From Clostridia bacterium (GTDB taxonomy: Bacteria; Bacillota; Clostridia; TANB77; CAG-465): 32,777 nt of DNA. This document shows, piece after piece, positions 8,014-16,813 of this stretch. Positions within the stretch are counted from its first letter, which is position 1, and every line of letters starts with the position of its first letter. The translations under genes and the position numbers were made by a program. The stretch spans positions 1 through 32,777 of the forward strand of contig JAOAHC010000046.1 in the NCBI GenBank assembly GCA_026415435.1, in the 5' to 3' direction. The notes beneath the pieces were generated by a model. It did no database searches. It had not been told where the DNA came from and saw only the letters and a program-made list of their open reading frames with translations.

Positions 8014-11000
8014 TTAACTTAGTCTTGTTATTACTACTCTTCCATTACCGTTATTTGATCCATTTGACATCGATCCACTGCTTACTCCACCTATATATCC
8101 AGATCCACCGCCGCCACCGGCGCCACCTCTATATGAAGGGCTTCCTGAGTTAGATTGGCCTCTACAGCCACCGCCGCCACCATACCAGCCGCCACCGCCG
8201 CCACCGCCAGCATTACATATACTTTTTTCACAATCCGATCCATTACCTCCAACTCCTAAGTAACCATCTCCTGGATTATATACTCCTCCCGCATATAAGC
8301 CTGAAGAACCTCCAGCTGTTTGTGTGCCTCCAAGCCCGGCTTTTAGTGTAGAAACTGCACCATCTGCACCAGCGTAACCAGATGTTCCGCCTCCGTCACC
8401 GCCAGATTTGCCATATGTTCCTCCACCTGTTCCGCCTCCTCCGCCAGCAACAATTATTCTGTTTGATAGTGTGTTACCATTTCTTCTTATATCGGTAGCT
8501 CCACCGCCACCGCCGCCTCCGGAATATGATGAATTATATGCGTATCCTCCCCTACTTCCACCATTATATCCTCCTGAGCCGGGACTATAATATGTTTGTG
8601 CATTTCCACCGCTGCCCCCCACATATATATATATTGTCTCATTTGCAGATACCACTATATTCCCTACACTATATCCACCATAACCTGGTGAATTTGGTGA
8701 GTTTCCTCCTATTCCGCCAGAAGCACCCCAACATTCAATTTTATATGTACCTGGAGTTAATAGTGTACTCTGTTCACCACCAGTATAATTAAAGTTATAT
8801 ACTCCACTAACAACACTTACTGTTCTTGTCCTCTGAGTTGCTACGTTACCTGCTGAATCTGTCACGTTATATGTTATAGTATAGTTTCCAGGTGTTCCAG
8901 AAACAACTGTACCTGATATAACTAACTTAGATTGTATATTAGTATCTAAATTATCTGTTACTACAGCTCCTGGTTCTGTATACGTTTGATTTTGTACTAT
9001 TGTCATAGTAGTACTTCCATTTAATGTAATCACAGGCTGTACTGTATCTCTATTCACACTAAACATACTTGAATTTGAACCTATATTTCCTACATTATCA
9101 ATTGCTCTTAACCAGATATTTCTTTGTCCATCTGTATTTATTACCCATGGACTTGTTACATCTGTCCAGCCACTTGCTCCATCTAAAGAATATTGATATT
9201 TTTGTATCCCTGATTGACTGTCTGTAGCATTAAATGTAAGTGTTACATTACTTGATGTCCATGTTCCACTTGTATATCCATTTAAATTTACTGTAGGAAT
9301 TCCTGGTGCAGTTCTATCTATATTTGTTACTGTAAGTGTACTTTGCCCACTTTGATTTCCAGAAGCATCTTCACATTTTGAATATACTGTTGTGTTATTA
9401 GTTGTCACAACTATACCACTTGTATAATTACTCCACGTTGTTCCATTTGTACTATATTGTTTTTTACTTGCATCTGCTGGATATGTTATCGTTACTGTTA
9501 CATTTCCACTAGTCCAACTTGTTGGATTTGCCGACATTGTTGGATTATCTGGTGGGGTTATATCTTCTGTAAATAAATTAGAGTGTGTTGTTACTGTATT
9601 ACCAGCTTTATCACTTACCTTTATCCATAAATATTGTGATTCATTTGCACTACTTGCAAGTGTACTACCATTTGTAAATGCTTGCCATCCTTCTGCTGGT
9701 TCTACTGTATCACTTACATTCCATACATATTGTAGCGAGCTATTATTTAATCCACTTCCTCCACTATCTGATACTGTAACTTTTGAATTTAATCCTACAT
9801 ACATTCCTCCATTTGGTGAAAATGTTACACTTGGATTTGTTACATCTATTCCAAATACTGTACTTGTTTTTAATGCTGATTTATTTCCTGCTAAGTCTTC
9901 TGCCATTCCTAATGCACACTCTATTTTTGCACTACTTAAATTTCTAGTCATGCTATCTGATACTTCTAATGTCACGTACCATTTCTTTATGTCATTTGGA
10001 TCTGCTTCTACTGTTTTAGTTACTTCACTTTCATCTATTATACTCGATCCCGTTTTTACATTTATTTTATCTGCTATATCCGTTTGTGTTAATGTAGCTT
10101 CATTTAATTCTCCTGAATCATCACTAAGAGTTATTGTATACTTAATACTATCTCCTTGTTTTGACCAAGCCCTATCTGGTCCTGTTATGGTTACAGTTGG
10201 TTTTACTGTATCATATCTTACTTCTAAATAGTCAGTCCCAGAATCTGTTGCTGATGGTCCTTTACTACAATATGCACTAATTTTAGTAGCTTTCTTTATA
10301 TCTGTTATACTATAGTAATACTGACCTGATGCATTATCATATTTTAAGTTTGAATCTGTTTTATATATTAGTGTCCATGTTGCTGGTTCAGCAGTTGTTG
10401 TCCATCTTTTATAGTACATAAACTCTGCTTCTTTTGGATATGCTATTACTACTTTTTCCGTAGCATTTAATATTGTACTTGTAGATTCTGTTTCAGGTAA
10501 TTCATCATTTGTTTCATATTCATTACCTGTATCAACTCCATATTCTACAGTTTTTGATGTAACATATATACTTGGATCTGATACCCTATCCGGTAATTCT
10601 TCTATCCCTTCTTTTATTGATATAGTAGGTCTAAATCCTACAACAGAATACTTATATCCACCATGTGATTTATATGCAAATATTCCTATATGTGGATTTA
10701 CAGACACAAGTGATGTTGGTCCTGGTCTTGACCACCCTCTTAATATAAACGGTGCTGAATTTTGTGAATAGATACTGTAATCTGAATACCAACTACTATA
10801 TGCTGTTACATCACCAGAAGTATATTTTACTGTACTACTTGTATCATATATTCCTGTTCCTGCTATACTAGATAAAAGCTGATAGTTTTGAGATACTATT
10901 TGTTGCTTTATTGATTTACTCAATGATTTTTTAGCATTATCTTTATCTAGTTGTGAAGCTGGATATTTATCAAAGTATTTATCCATTGCTGTATATACTC

Positions 11001-12897
11001 CACCTGCATATTTTATATTTTTATGACCATTATCTACATATGCTGCCACCATCTCAGCTGATCCACCTGACATATCATATATTCCATACACATTTTTTGT
11101 TGTACTTGCATTTACTCCATACTTTGAGTCGTTATATGGAAATGTATTTGAATTTAGCACTGATCCAACTTTTGAATCTACTGTTTTACCAGCAAATCCT
11201 GTTTTAAACCAGTAATTATTATTATTCCATACCTCTTGTCCATTTCTTCCATACTTACTTTGTGTTAAATACTCTACTGCTGCCCATTCTTTATTCTTTA
11301 TCAAATGAGTGTCTATGCTAATACCATCTATTCCTATACCATAAGTTGAATCTTTAGCCATATTTATACAGTAATTTACTGCTTCTTTTAATGCTATTGT
11401 TCTCCAACTTGCTACTCCTGGTTTTACTTGAACTCTATATTGTGTTTTGTTACTTGCATCTTTATATGCAACCTTACTTGCCTCAAATTTTGCTACCCAT
11501 ATTCCTTGTAATTGTAGCTTTTCTTCTTCTTTTGGTTCTACTTCAAATGCTGGTGATAGTGTGTATCCTTGTGGAGCGTCACCTGTTCCTTGTATAAACT
11601 TTATATCCACTACACCTGCTGTGCTACTATGCTCTCCACTAGTTATTTTATATGCAAATCTTGGTATCCATACCCACATACTTCCATCAGCTGTCTGAGC
11701 ATTTGCCCAATACTGCGACCCTGTCTTATATGAGTACCATGGAGTACTCGTATCTGCTACCTCTCTCCACTCATTTCCTACCCATTGCATTGGTTTTAAT
11801 ATCCTAGTTGAACTCTCCTCTCCCTTTGTAAGTAATGGTTCGTTCCCTTCATTTCCTGTATCCCATTTAGCATTTATATCTACAATAGGATCATCTCCTA
11901 TTGTTATTATCTCTTTTGTTGATTCTGTTTCTCCATATGTATTTATTGCTTTTGCATATATTGTCCCATTCTCACTTACTACAAATGGTACACTATATGG
12001 TATATATGTTTCGCCATCAAAACTATATTGTACTACATCAGCATTTGTTGTGCTTATTGTCACTGTTACATTTCCTGATGGCTTATTCTCTATTACTTGT
12101 TCTGGATTTGTATTTATTTGTATTGTAGGTTCTTTTACTATCGTTACTATTGATGCTGTTTTCTCAGTTATACCATAGTCATTTGTTGCCTTACCATACA
12201 CAACTCCATTTTCATATACCTTAAATTCTCCTGAATATGCTAAATAATTCTCTCCATCTAGACTATATTCTGTAGTATCTGCATTTTGTGTATCAAGCTT
12301 AACCAAGGCTTCATTTGTATTAGCTGTCTCAGGTTCTTGTACTGGAGTTACTGATATATCTAAAAATGGTTCTATTCCTCCTTCAGCTTCCTCAGTTTCA
12401 TATACACTATACCATCTTTTGCCTGCTATATCTTGTCCTTCTTGATAAAATACTTTCCCTGTTTCCTTATCTTGTATTATGCTTGAATTTTTAGTTATAT
12501 ATCCGCCTTCTTTAGCTGCACCACTATTTATATTCACATTTAAATCTTGCAAATTTACATAGTATAACATCCCTTGTTTTTCAGTTATCTCTGTCTTGAA
12601 AACAGATTCCATATGATATGTAAGCTCACCACTTAAAGAACTTACATCTACTATACCTGCATTTCCTTTAGAAGTGTCTATTGGTATATTTTCTGCCTCT
12701 GGATTTTGTGCAAGTTTTGATGTCCTATATAGATTTATTGATTCCTCTATTGATTTTATATCATTTACAAACCTTGCTTTTTGTACAGATTCATTTATAT
12801 TTCCTATTGTTGTTAAAAGTACAGCTGAAACTATAATTATAGTTATAACTATAGTTATTGCTAAAACTATTAACGATATTCCTTTATTTTTTCTCAT
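8014..12897 (-). CDS. Giant modular prepilin-type adhesin (lectin-like, Ig, glycine-rich)
   Basis: 1627 residues, ATG at 12897 with SD GGGGTGA. Order of parts: prepilin signal MRKNKG/ISLIVLAITI and hydrophobic helix to about 30, without Glu5; pilin-like stem containing DKETGKVFYQEG (143-154); two chitobiase-C-like modules (about 175-335); a formylglycine-generating-enzyme/C-type-lectin-like domain (about 342-762) with MWVWIPRFAY, GIYDMSGGSAEMV, LRGWSRPG and GFRP; a beta module (780-900); several Ig-like modules (900-1290), with WTSGNVTVTITYPAD at 1128-1142; a DUF5011-like module (1292-1364); and a glycine-rich C-terminus (1368-1627) starting IECWGASGG and ending NGRVVIT, as in PF12810-type domains. 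Catalytic residues of true formylglycine enzymes are not evident, so a binding role is more likely. It follows the pilus operon after a 128-base gap with a hairpin. It is probably a surface or tip adhesin; the ligand is unknown. Confidence 0.88.
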   Translation of the reverse strand: MRKNKGISLIVLAITIVITIIIVSAVLLTTIGNINESVQKARFVNDIKSIEESINLYRTSKLAQNPEAENIPIDTSKGNAGIVDVSSLSGELTYHMESVFKTEITEKQGMLYYVNLQDLNVNINSGAAKEGGYITKNSSIIQDKETGKVFYQEGQDIAGKRWYSVYETEEAEGGIEPFLDISVTPVQEPETANTNEALVKLDTQNADTTEYSLDGENYLAYSGEFKVYENGVVYGKATNDYGITEKTASIVTIVKEPTIQINTNPEQVIENKPSGNVTVTISTTNADVVQYSFDGETYIPYSVPFVVSENGTIYAKAINTYGETESTKEIITIGDDPIVDINAKWDTGNEGNEPLLTKGEESSTRILKPMQWVGNEWREVADTSTPWYSYKTGSQYWANAQTADGSMWVWIPRFAYKITSGEHSSTAGVVDIKFIQGTGDAPQGYTLSPAFEVEPKEEEKLQLQGIWVAKFEASKVAYKDASNKTQYRVQVKPGVASWRTIALKEAVNYCINMAKDSTYGIGIDGISIDTHLIKNKEWAAVEYLTQSKYGRNGQEVWNNNNYWFKTGFAGKTVDSKVGSVLNSNTFPYNDSKYGVNASTTKNVYGIYDMSGGSAEMVAAYVDNGHKNIKYAGGVYTAMDKYFDKYPASQLDKDNAKKSLSKSIKQQIVSQNYQLLSSIAGTGIYDTSSTVKYTSGDVTAYSSWYSDYSIYSQNSAPFILRGWSRPGPTSLVSVNPHIGIFAYKSHGGYKYSVVGFRPTISIKEGIEELPDRVSDPSIYVTSKTVEYGVDTGNEYETNDELPETESTSTILNATEKVVIAYPKEAEFMYYKRWTTTAEPATWTLIYKTDSNLKYDNASGQYYYSITDIKKATKISAYCSKGPSATDSGTDYLEVRYDTVKPTVTITGPDRAWSKQGDSIKYTITLSDDSGELNEATLTQTDIADKINVKTGSSIIDESEVTKTVEADPNDIKKWYVTLEVSDSMTRNLSSAKIECALGMAEDLAGNKSALKTSTVFGIDVTNPSVTFSPNGGMYVGLNSKVTVSDSGGSGLNNSSLQYVWNVSDTVEPAEGWQAFTNGSTLASSANESQYLWIKVSDKAGNTVTTHSNLFTEDITPPDNPTMSANPTSWTSGNVTVTITYPADASKKQYSTNGTTWSNYTSGIVVTTNNTTVYSKCEDASGNQSGQSTLTVTNIDRTAPGIPTVNLNGYTSGTWTSSNVTLTFNATDSQSGIQKYQYSLDGASGWTDVTSPWVINTDGQRNIWLRAIDNVGNIGSNSSMFSVNRDTVQPVITLNGSTTMTIVQNQTYTEPGAVVTDNLDTNIQSKLVISGTVVSGTPGNYTITYNVTDSAGNVATQRTRTVSVVSGVYNFNYTGGEQSTLLTPGTYKIECWGASGGIGGNSPNSPGYGGYSVGNIVVSANETIYIYVGGSGGNAQTYYSPGSGGYNGGSRGGYAYNSSYSGGGGGGGATDIRRNGNTLSNRIIVAGGGGGTGGGTYGKSGGDGGGTSGYAGADGAVSTLKAGLGGTQTAGGSSGLYAGGVYNPGDGYLGVGGNGSDCEKSICNAGGGGGGGWYGGGGGCRGQSNSGSPSYRGGAGGGGGSGYIGGVSSGSMSNGSNNGNGRVVITRLS

Positions 12898-12974
12898 ATG
12901 GTCACCCCTAGTTTATTAGTATAAATTAATGTATGTGTTTATTTTACTACTTAGTTTTAATTATAATTACTTAC

Positions 12975-13013
12975 AATAATAAGATATATTGCATACTAGT
13001 GTATCTTATTATT
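12975..13013 (-). terminator. Hairpin after the pilus operon (terminator or attenuator)
   Basis: A perfect 12-bp stem pairs 12975-12986 (AATAATAAGATA) with 13002-13013 (TATCTTATTATT) around a 15-base loop, 13 bases after the stop codon of the last pilus-operon gene. On the minus strand the 3' arm ends TTATTATT but is followed by GTAAG rather than a clean T run. It may end most pilus transcripts while letting some run on into the adhesin gene, for which no good promoter was found. Confidence 0.5.
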
Positions 13014-13025
13014 TTGCTCATATTA

Positions 13026-14213
13026 CTATGGTCTACATAGCGGACATGGTGAAAAACCTCTAAATATATTTCCAGACTCGTCTTTTGCAGACATTGAGGC
13101 AGATTGTTGCTTAGATGTAGAATATTCTGGTGATGTTAGCCACTTTGATACTCTATATTCTGGACACATCCTATCACTATGATATAGATTATATACATAT
13201 TTTGAACTTGCACTTGGTGTGGTTAAATAATACCTATTAACTACTGTTAAATCTGCCATACCATAAGAATGATAATTTAAATATTTATTTCCTACTGATA
13301 ATCCTTGAACAAAAGCTATTATTCCTATGTTTTGGACACTACTGTACCAATCACTTTCAGCATAATTTGGAAAGACAAAGTTATACCTTATACCAGCTGC
13401 TTTAGCATAGGAATTATTAGCATTTATAGCATAGGAAATTTCATTCATGGCTATATTTGATATAACTTCTTTTCTTTTATCTTTTAAGAAATCTACTACT
13501 GTTGCTTTAAATTGGGTTCTAACTTCCGGGTTAGTTAATACAGATACTCCCGCAACTAGATCATCATTATTTGTAATATCACTAACATAAAAACCTTTTG
13601 CAGTGTAATTAGTCCCATACATGTCTGTTGCTCTATGCACTATGTAATCGTCCATTGTAAACTCTACTGTATGTTTAGAAACATACGAAGAACCAGTATA
13701 TGTAGCCAAATCCCTTATATCATAGTTAGCTCCATTTTGAATTACAACATAAGAATATGAAAAGTATCTTTTTGGTTTTAAAACATGTTCTTTTACTAAT
13801 AAATTTTCTCCATTTATATTTTTAGTAAATTGTTCCATTGAAGATATTTGGATTCCATTATAATCCATTATTGCAACCGCTGGAACAAATAATTGTAAAT
13901 AATATTCAGCCCATTTATTTCCTTTAATTCCAAAATTATTATATAAAGAATTGAAAAATGTATCTACTGCAAGTTTAGAATTCACACTTACTTTGTTATT
14001 CCACAACCCCGAATATCCGTAATCTACACTAGGATCTTGATTTTCAACTTCTTTCATCTGTTTTGTAGCATCTTGTAGTGCTGAATTTATTATCGTTTCA
14101 TAATACATTTCTTGCTCTTCTGCTTTTATAGTATAGGACACATTTACGTATACAACAATTACTATAGGAAGAGTTATTCCAATAAATATAAGTGCAAAAT
14201 CTGTTATTTTCAT
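13026..14213 (-). CDS. Tad-locus membrane-anchored protein with C-terminal zinc-knuckle-like motif
   Basis: 395 residues. A single N-terminal hydrophobic segment (about 6-28) is followed by a large, mostly soluble region, presumably outside the cell. The C-terminus carries H345, C350, C390 and C393 in the pattern YHSDRMCPEYR ... GFSPCPLCRP. That H-x4-C-P-x-Y-R ... G-F-x-P-C-x-x-C-x-P pattern is the small metal-binding knuckle known from the ends of some secreted nucleases and Ada-like proteins; zinc binding is inferred. The rest is not recognised. The AAAGGA SD touches the ATG at 14213 directly, with no spacer, and a short upstream reading frame ends 7 bases before the ATG, so initiation may depend on translational coupling. 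It is the last gene of the pilus operon and may be a minor or tip subunit. Confidence 0.75.
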   Translation of the reverse strand: MKITDFALIFIGITLPIVIVVYVNVSYTIKAEEQEMYYETIINSALQDATKQMKEVENQDPSVDYGYSGLWNNKVSVNSKLAVDTFFNSLYNNFGIKGNKWAEYYLQLFVPAVAIMDYNGIQISSMEQFTKNINGENLLVKEHVLKPKRYFSYSYVVIQNGANYDIRDLATYTGSSYVSKHTVEFTMDDYIVHRATDMYGTNYTAKGFYVSDITNNDDLVAGVSVLTNPEVRTQFKATVVDFLKDKRKEVISNIAMNEISYAINANNSYAKAAGIRYNFVFPNYAESDWYSSVQNIGIIAFVQGLSVGNKYLNYHSYGMADLTVVNRYYLTTPSASSKYVYNLYHSDRMCPEYRVSKWLTSPEYSTSKQQSASMSAKDESGNIFRGFSPCPLCRP

Positions 14214-14220
14214 TCCTTTA

Positions 14221-14247
14221 CTAACAGTATGAATTTTTTATGTGCAT
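14221..14247 (-). CDS. Possible leader peptide MHIKNSYC
   Basis: ATG at 14247, eight codons, then TAG. A good SD (AAAGGA) lies 9 bases upstream of its ATG. The start codon lies in the 5' arm and the stop in the 3' arm of the hairpin at 14223-14253. The stop falls 7 bases before the ATG of the 395-residue gene, whose own SD is badly placed. This would fit a coupling or attenuation leader. Nothing but position and SD supports translation, so it is tentative. Confidence 0.35.
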   Translation of the reverse strand: MHIKNSYC

Positions 14248-14253
14248 ACTGTT
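14223..14253 (-). promoter_or_regulatory. Hairpin upstream of the zinc-knuckle gene
   Basis: A perfect 9-bp stem pairs 14223-14231 (AACAGTATG) with 14245-14253 (CATACTGTT) around a 13-base loop. It lies between the 696-residue and 395-residue genes, has no T run and overlaps the short reading frame at 14221-14247. A role in translation control or mRNA processing is more plausible than termination. Confidence 0.5.
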
Positions 14254-14274
14254 TATTCCTTTCTTATTGTATAA

Positions 14275-16365
14275 TTATTCGCTATATTCGTATACAACAT
14301 CATATTTTATAGATGATCCTGTAGTAATACAACCTGCATGTCCTGATGCAACTTGATATGAGAATCTAAGTTTTATATATTTTTTAGTATTCAGTATTGT
14401 ACCAGTAGAATATACTCCTGCAGATACATAGTTATTAAATGGTATTTGTCCGCTACCTGTACGAATAGTGTTATTAGATTTATCATACCAGTTATATGTA
14501 CTTGTGTACACAGATTCCCATATTTCTACTCCATTTGAATCAAGATAGCAACCCTCTACTCTCCATATATCAGCATTTCCAGAGTAATGTCCTGATGATA
14601 CAGTAACATCAAATTTAAATTGAGTTATTTTTGTATGTTCAATTTTCGCTGTTGAAAGAGTAACAAATGTCCCTGCATTACTACTTTGAATAGGGAATGA
14701 ACCTGTGTTGGTTGAACATATGAAAAATCCATATGTACTTCCTGTTCTACTTCCTTCAGCATCAACTGCATATACAGTATACGAATACGTATCTTGAACA
14801 GTTGGTGTAAAGTCTAATCCTGCTATGTTATTAGTGGCAGTTGTTGTATATGTATATGTACTTGAAGAATTCTTAACTTCCCATTCAAATTTTGCAACAC
14901 TTATTCCTGTTTCTCTAATTTCTGCATCAAAATGTATTTTTGTATTTAACATTACCATCTTAGAACCATTTATTATATCAGGTCTTGCTGTCAAATATGG
15001 TTTTATGGAAGCTAGATCAATTACATTGAACTTTTGTGACTCAATGGCTGGAGCTTCACTATATGTAAATCCATCAAATACCTTAGCATACCCCTCATTT
15101 ACTCTAATATATGAATTATTATTTGAACCTGCAGCTAGTAAATGACTTAAAGTTATTTTAAATCTATTATTAGTTTCCTCATGAACCACGCTTATATCAT
15201 TTATAGGGTCACTTACAGAGAAGTTATTTAATGACATTAATGCATCTCTTATTGTGACAGCATTTTCATATACAATTGCTCCACCATAGTTTAAATAAAA
15301 ATATATTGTTTTTCCTTCAAATACTTGCGTAACTTTTTGATTAACTGTATTGTATGGTCCATCTATAGATGGATTCATATCTGTCTGAGAAGTTCTTACT
15401 ATAGAAATAGGTGTATCTTGTGTATTTGTTTCCACATTTTTTCCATACGTACCTTGAAATAAGTTGGATGGTACTAAGACATATGCATCTCTTCCATATA
15501 TATATCCTATTAAATCTTGATTAACATTAAAAGATGCAAGCCACGAGTTATTGCTTTCTTTTATAATGTTAGCTGGATAAACATCACTTATAAGACCTTT
15601 TAGAACCATATTTTGCTTTAATAGATTTGATACAGTGTCAACTGCATTTGCATCTAAATTTGTTAGTATAACTCTATATTTTATAGTCCTATCCTCTGAC
15701 TTATCCATATAGAATGTTGGTTTATCACTTACTAAATTAATAGCATTGTTTTGATTACCTACAAGTCTTAATTCTATATATACATCTCCTTGTAGTAAAT
15801 TAAATATTGGGCTTTGATTCCACGTATTATTTCTTACAACCCCACCATAATTTACAGCTATTCTATCTTTTGAAGATGTTGGAACTATCGTATTAAATAT
15901 AGCTCCCGCCATTGTAGTACTGCTATTTTTTAATTTAACATATAGCTCATCACCTGTATTTAAAGTGTATATATCATTTTTAAGTATCTTCTTATTTAAG
16001 TCTGTAATACTGTTATTTGCACTACTACCAGTGACAAATATATCATTATTATAATCTATTTTATATTGTTCAACATAGTTTCCACTAGTTGGATTACTTG
16101 GATCTTTCGTATATATCTTTTTATGAGCCTCCAATTGTATATCATAAAGGTTTCCCGTGCTTGAGAGCTGTGAAACATATTTATTAAATGAATTTTGATC
16201 CATATACCCCTTATCTAGCGTATCCTCAACAAAAGCAGCTGTGGCTTTAAGTGCAAGATTATATGACATATTATCTTGCCTTTCAAAATAGTTGTATAAA
16301 GGAAATATTACTATTATAATAACTAATACTATAATTATTACTACTATACTTACATTATCTTGCAT
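14275..16365 (-). CDS. Extended pilin-like protein with PKD-like module (long paralogue)
   Basis: 696 residues, ATG at 16365 with a strong SD (AGGAGG). An acidic start (MQDN) precedes one hydrophobic helix (about 5-24). The first 180 residues are homologous to the 257-residue protein encoded at 17245-18018: shared features include the F-P-x-Y ending of the helix, D-x-[MV]-SY-x-LAL, KGY, STGN-x-YDI-x-LE, MNSGDE/LNTGDE and NYGG. The NYGG motif recurs near residue 360 (YLNYGGAIVYENA), suggesting internal duplication. Further on is a PKD-like beta module (about 480-550: FEWEVKNSSSTYTY, YSYTVYAVDAEG) and a C-terminal domain with two cysteines that could pair. It looks like a minor or tip pilus subunit with an extracellular extension. 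No named family was recognised with confidence. Confidence 0.78.
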   Translation of the reverse strand: MQDNVSIVVIIIVLVIIIVIFPLYNYFERQDNMSYNLALKATAAFVEDTLDKGYMDQNSFNKYVSQLSSTGNLYDIQLEAHKKIYTKDPSNPTSGNYVEQYKIDYNNDIFVTGSSANNSITDLNKKILKNDIYTLNTGDELYVKLKNSSTTMAGAIFNTIVPTSSKDRIAVNYGGVVRNNTWNQSPIFNLLQGDVYIELRLVGNQNNAINLVSDKPTFYMDKSEDRTIKYRVILTNLDANAVDTVSNLLKQNMVLKGLISDVYPANIIKESNNSWLASFNVNQDLIGYIYGRDAYVLVPSNLFQGTYGKNVETNTQDTPISIVRTSQTDMNPSIDGPYNTVNQKVTQVFEGKTIYFYLNYGGAIVYENAVTIRDALMSLNNFSVSDPINDISVVHEETNNRFKITLSHLLAAGSNNNSYIRVNEGYAKVFDGFTYSEAPAIESQKFNVIDLASIKPYLTARPDIINGSKMVMLNTKIHFDAEIRETGISVAKFEWEVKNSSSTYTYTTTATNNIAGLDFTPTVQDTYSYTVYAVDAEGSRTGSTYGFFICSTNTGSFPIQSSNAGTFVTLSTAKIEHTKITQFKFDVTVSSGHYSGNADIWRVEGCYLDSNGVEIWESVYTSTYNWYDKSNNTIRTGSGQIPFNNYVSAGVYSTGTILNTKKYIKLRFSYQVASGHAGCITTGSSIKYDVVYEYSE

Positions 16366-16382
16366 TATAACCTCCTATATTA

Positions 16383-16796
16383 TTATGATATTCTAATATT
16401 TACTGTTCCATCTGAATTATATCCTTCAACTTTTAGAACATAGTCTTTTTTTACATCTATATAGTTAAGTAATGTTCTATAGTCTAAATTTTCTGGTATA
16501 TCCGTACTTCCAACTTTAATTATATATTGTTTAACTGGTTTTGTGTCTCCATAATCATCTAGGTTTTTATAATTATAATAATATGAAATAAGTTGACTAC
16601 CATTTACTATTATTTGTGCAGTATCATTTAGCATAGCTGTATTTATAGTATTTTCGGGTACTTTTTTTCCATATTCAAAGGCAAGTTCTGCATAATTACT
16701 CATGCTAGACATTAAATATATTGTAGTACTCAAAGCTGCAATAAAGACTAACACAAAAGTACCTATCATAAGAGCTTCATAAGCATTATCTTCCAT
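16383..16796 (-). CDS. Small pilin-like protein (divergent LTG family)
   Basis: 137 residues, ATG at 16796 with SD GGGGATAG. Acidic N-terminus MEDNAYEALMIG, then a single hydrophobic helix to about residue 31. It belongs to the same family as the proteins at 18605, 18030 and 16814: the [KE]-A-[IL]-[MF]-IG start is kept, and the LTG-x-E-V motif near residue 64 is present in a divergent form (VNGSQLISYYY). The rest is a short soluble domain. There is no basic prepilin leader and no G-xxxx-E cleavage signal, so how it is exported or processed is unclear. It is tightly packed in the operon (17-base gaps either side). It is probably a minor pilin. Confidence 0.75.
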   Translation of the reverse strand: MEDNAYEALMIGTFVLVFIAALSTTIYLMSSMSNYAELAFEYGKKVPENTINTAMLNDTAQIIVNGSQLISYYYNYKNLDDYGDTKPVKQYIIKVGSTDIPENLDYRTLLNYIDVKKDYVLKVEGYNSDGTVNIRIS

Positions 16797-16813
16797 AATC
16801 TATCCCCTTCATT

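Noticed and set aside
8408..8590. Proline-rich plus-strand frame
   Set aside because: It is the complement of the glycine-rich end of the giant adhesin (GGN codons read as CCN), not a gene.
8030..8620. GC-rich block that might be a foreign insertion
   Set aside because: The high GC comes from runs of glycine codons in the glycine-rich domain; the frame continues through both borders and the domain ends normally.
8014..12897. Diversity-generating retroelement target
   Set aside because: The lectin-like fold fits, but no reverse transcriptase, template repeat or GC-rich initiation element was found in the window. It is kept only as a pointer in the findings.
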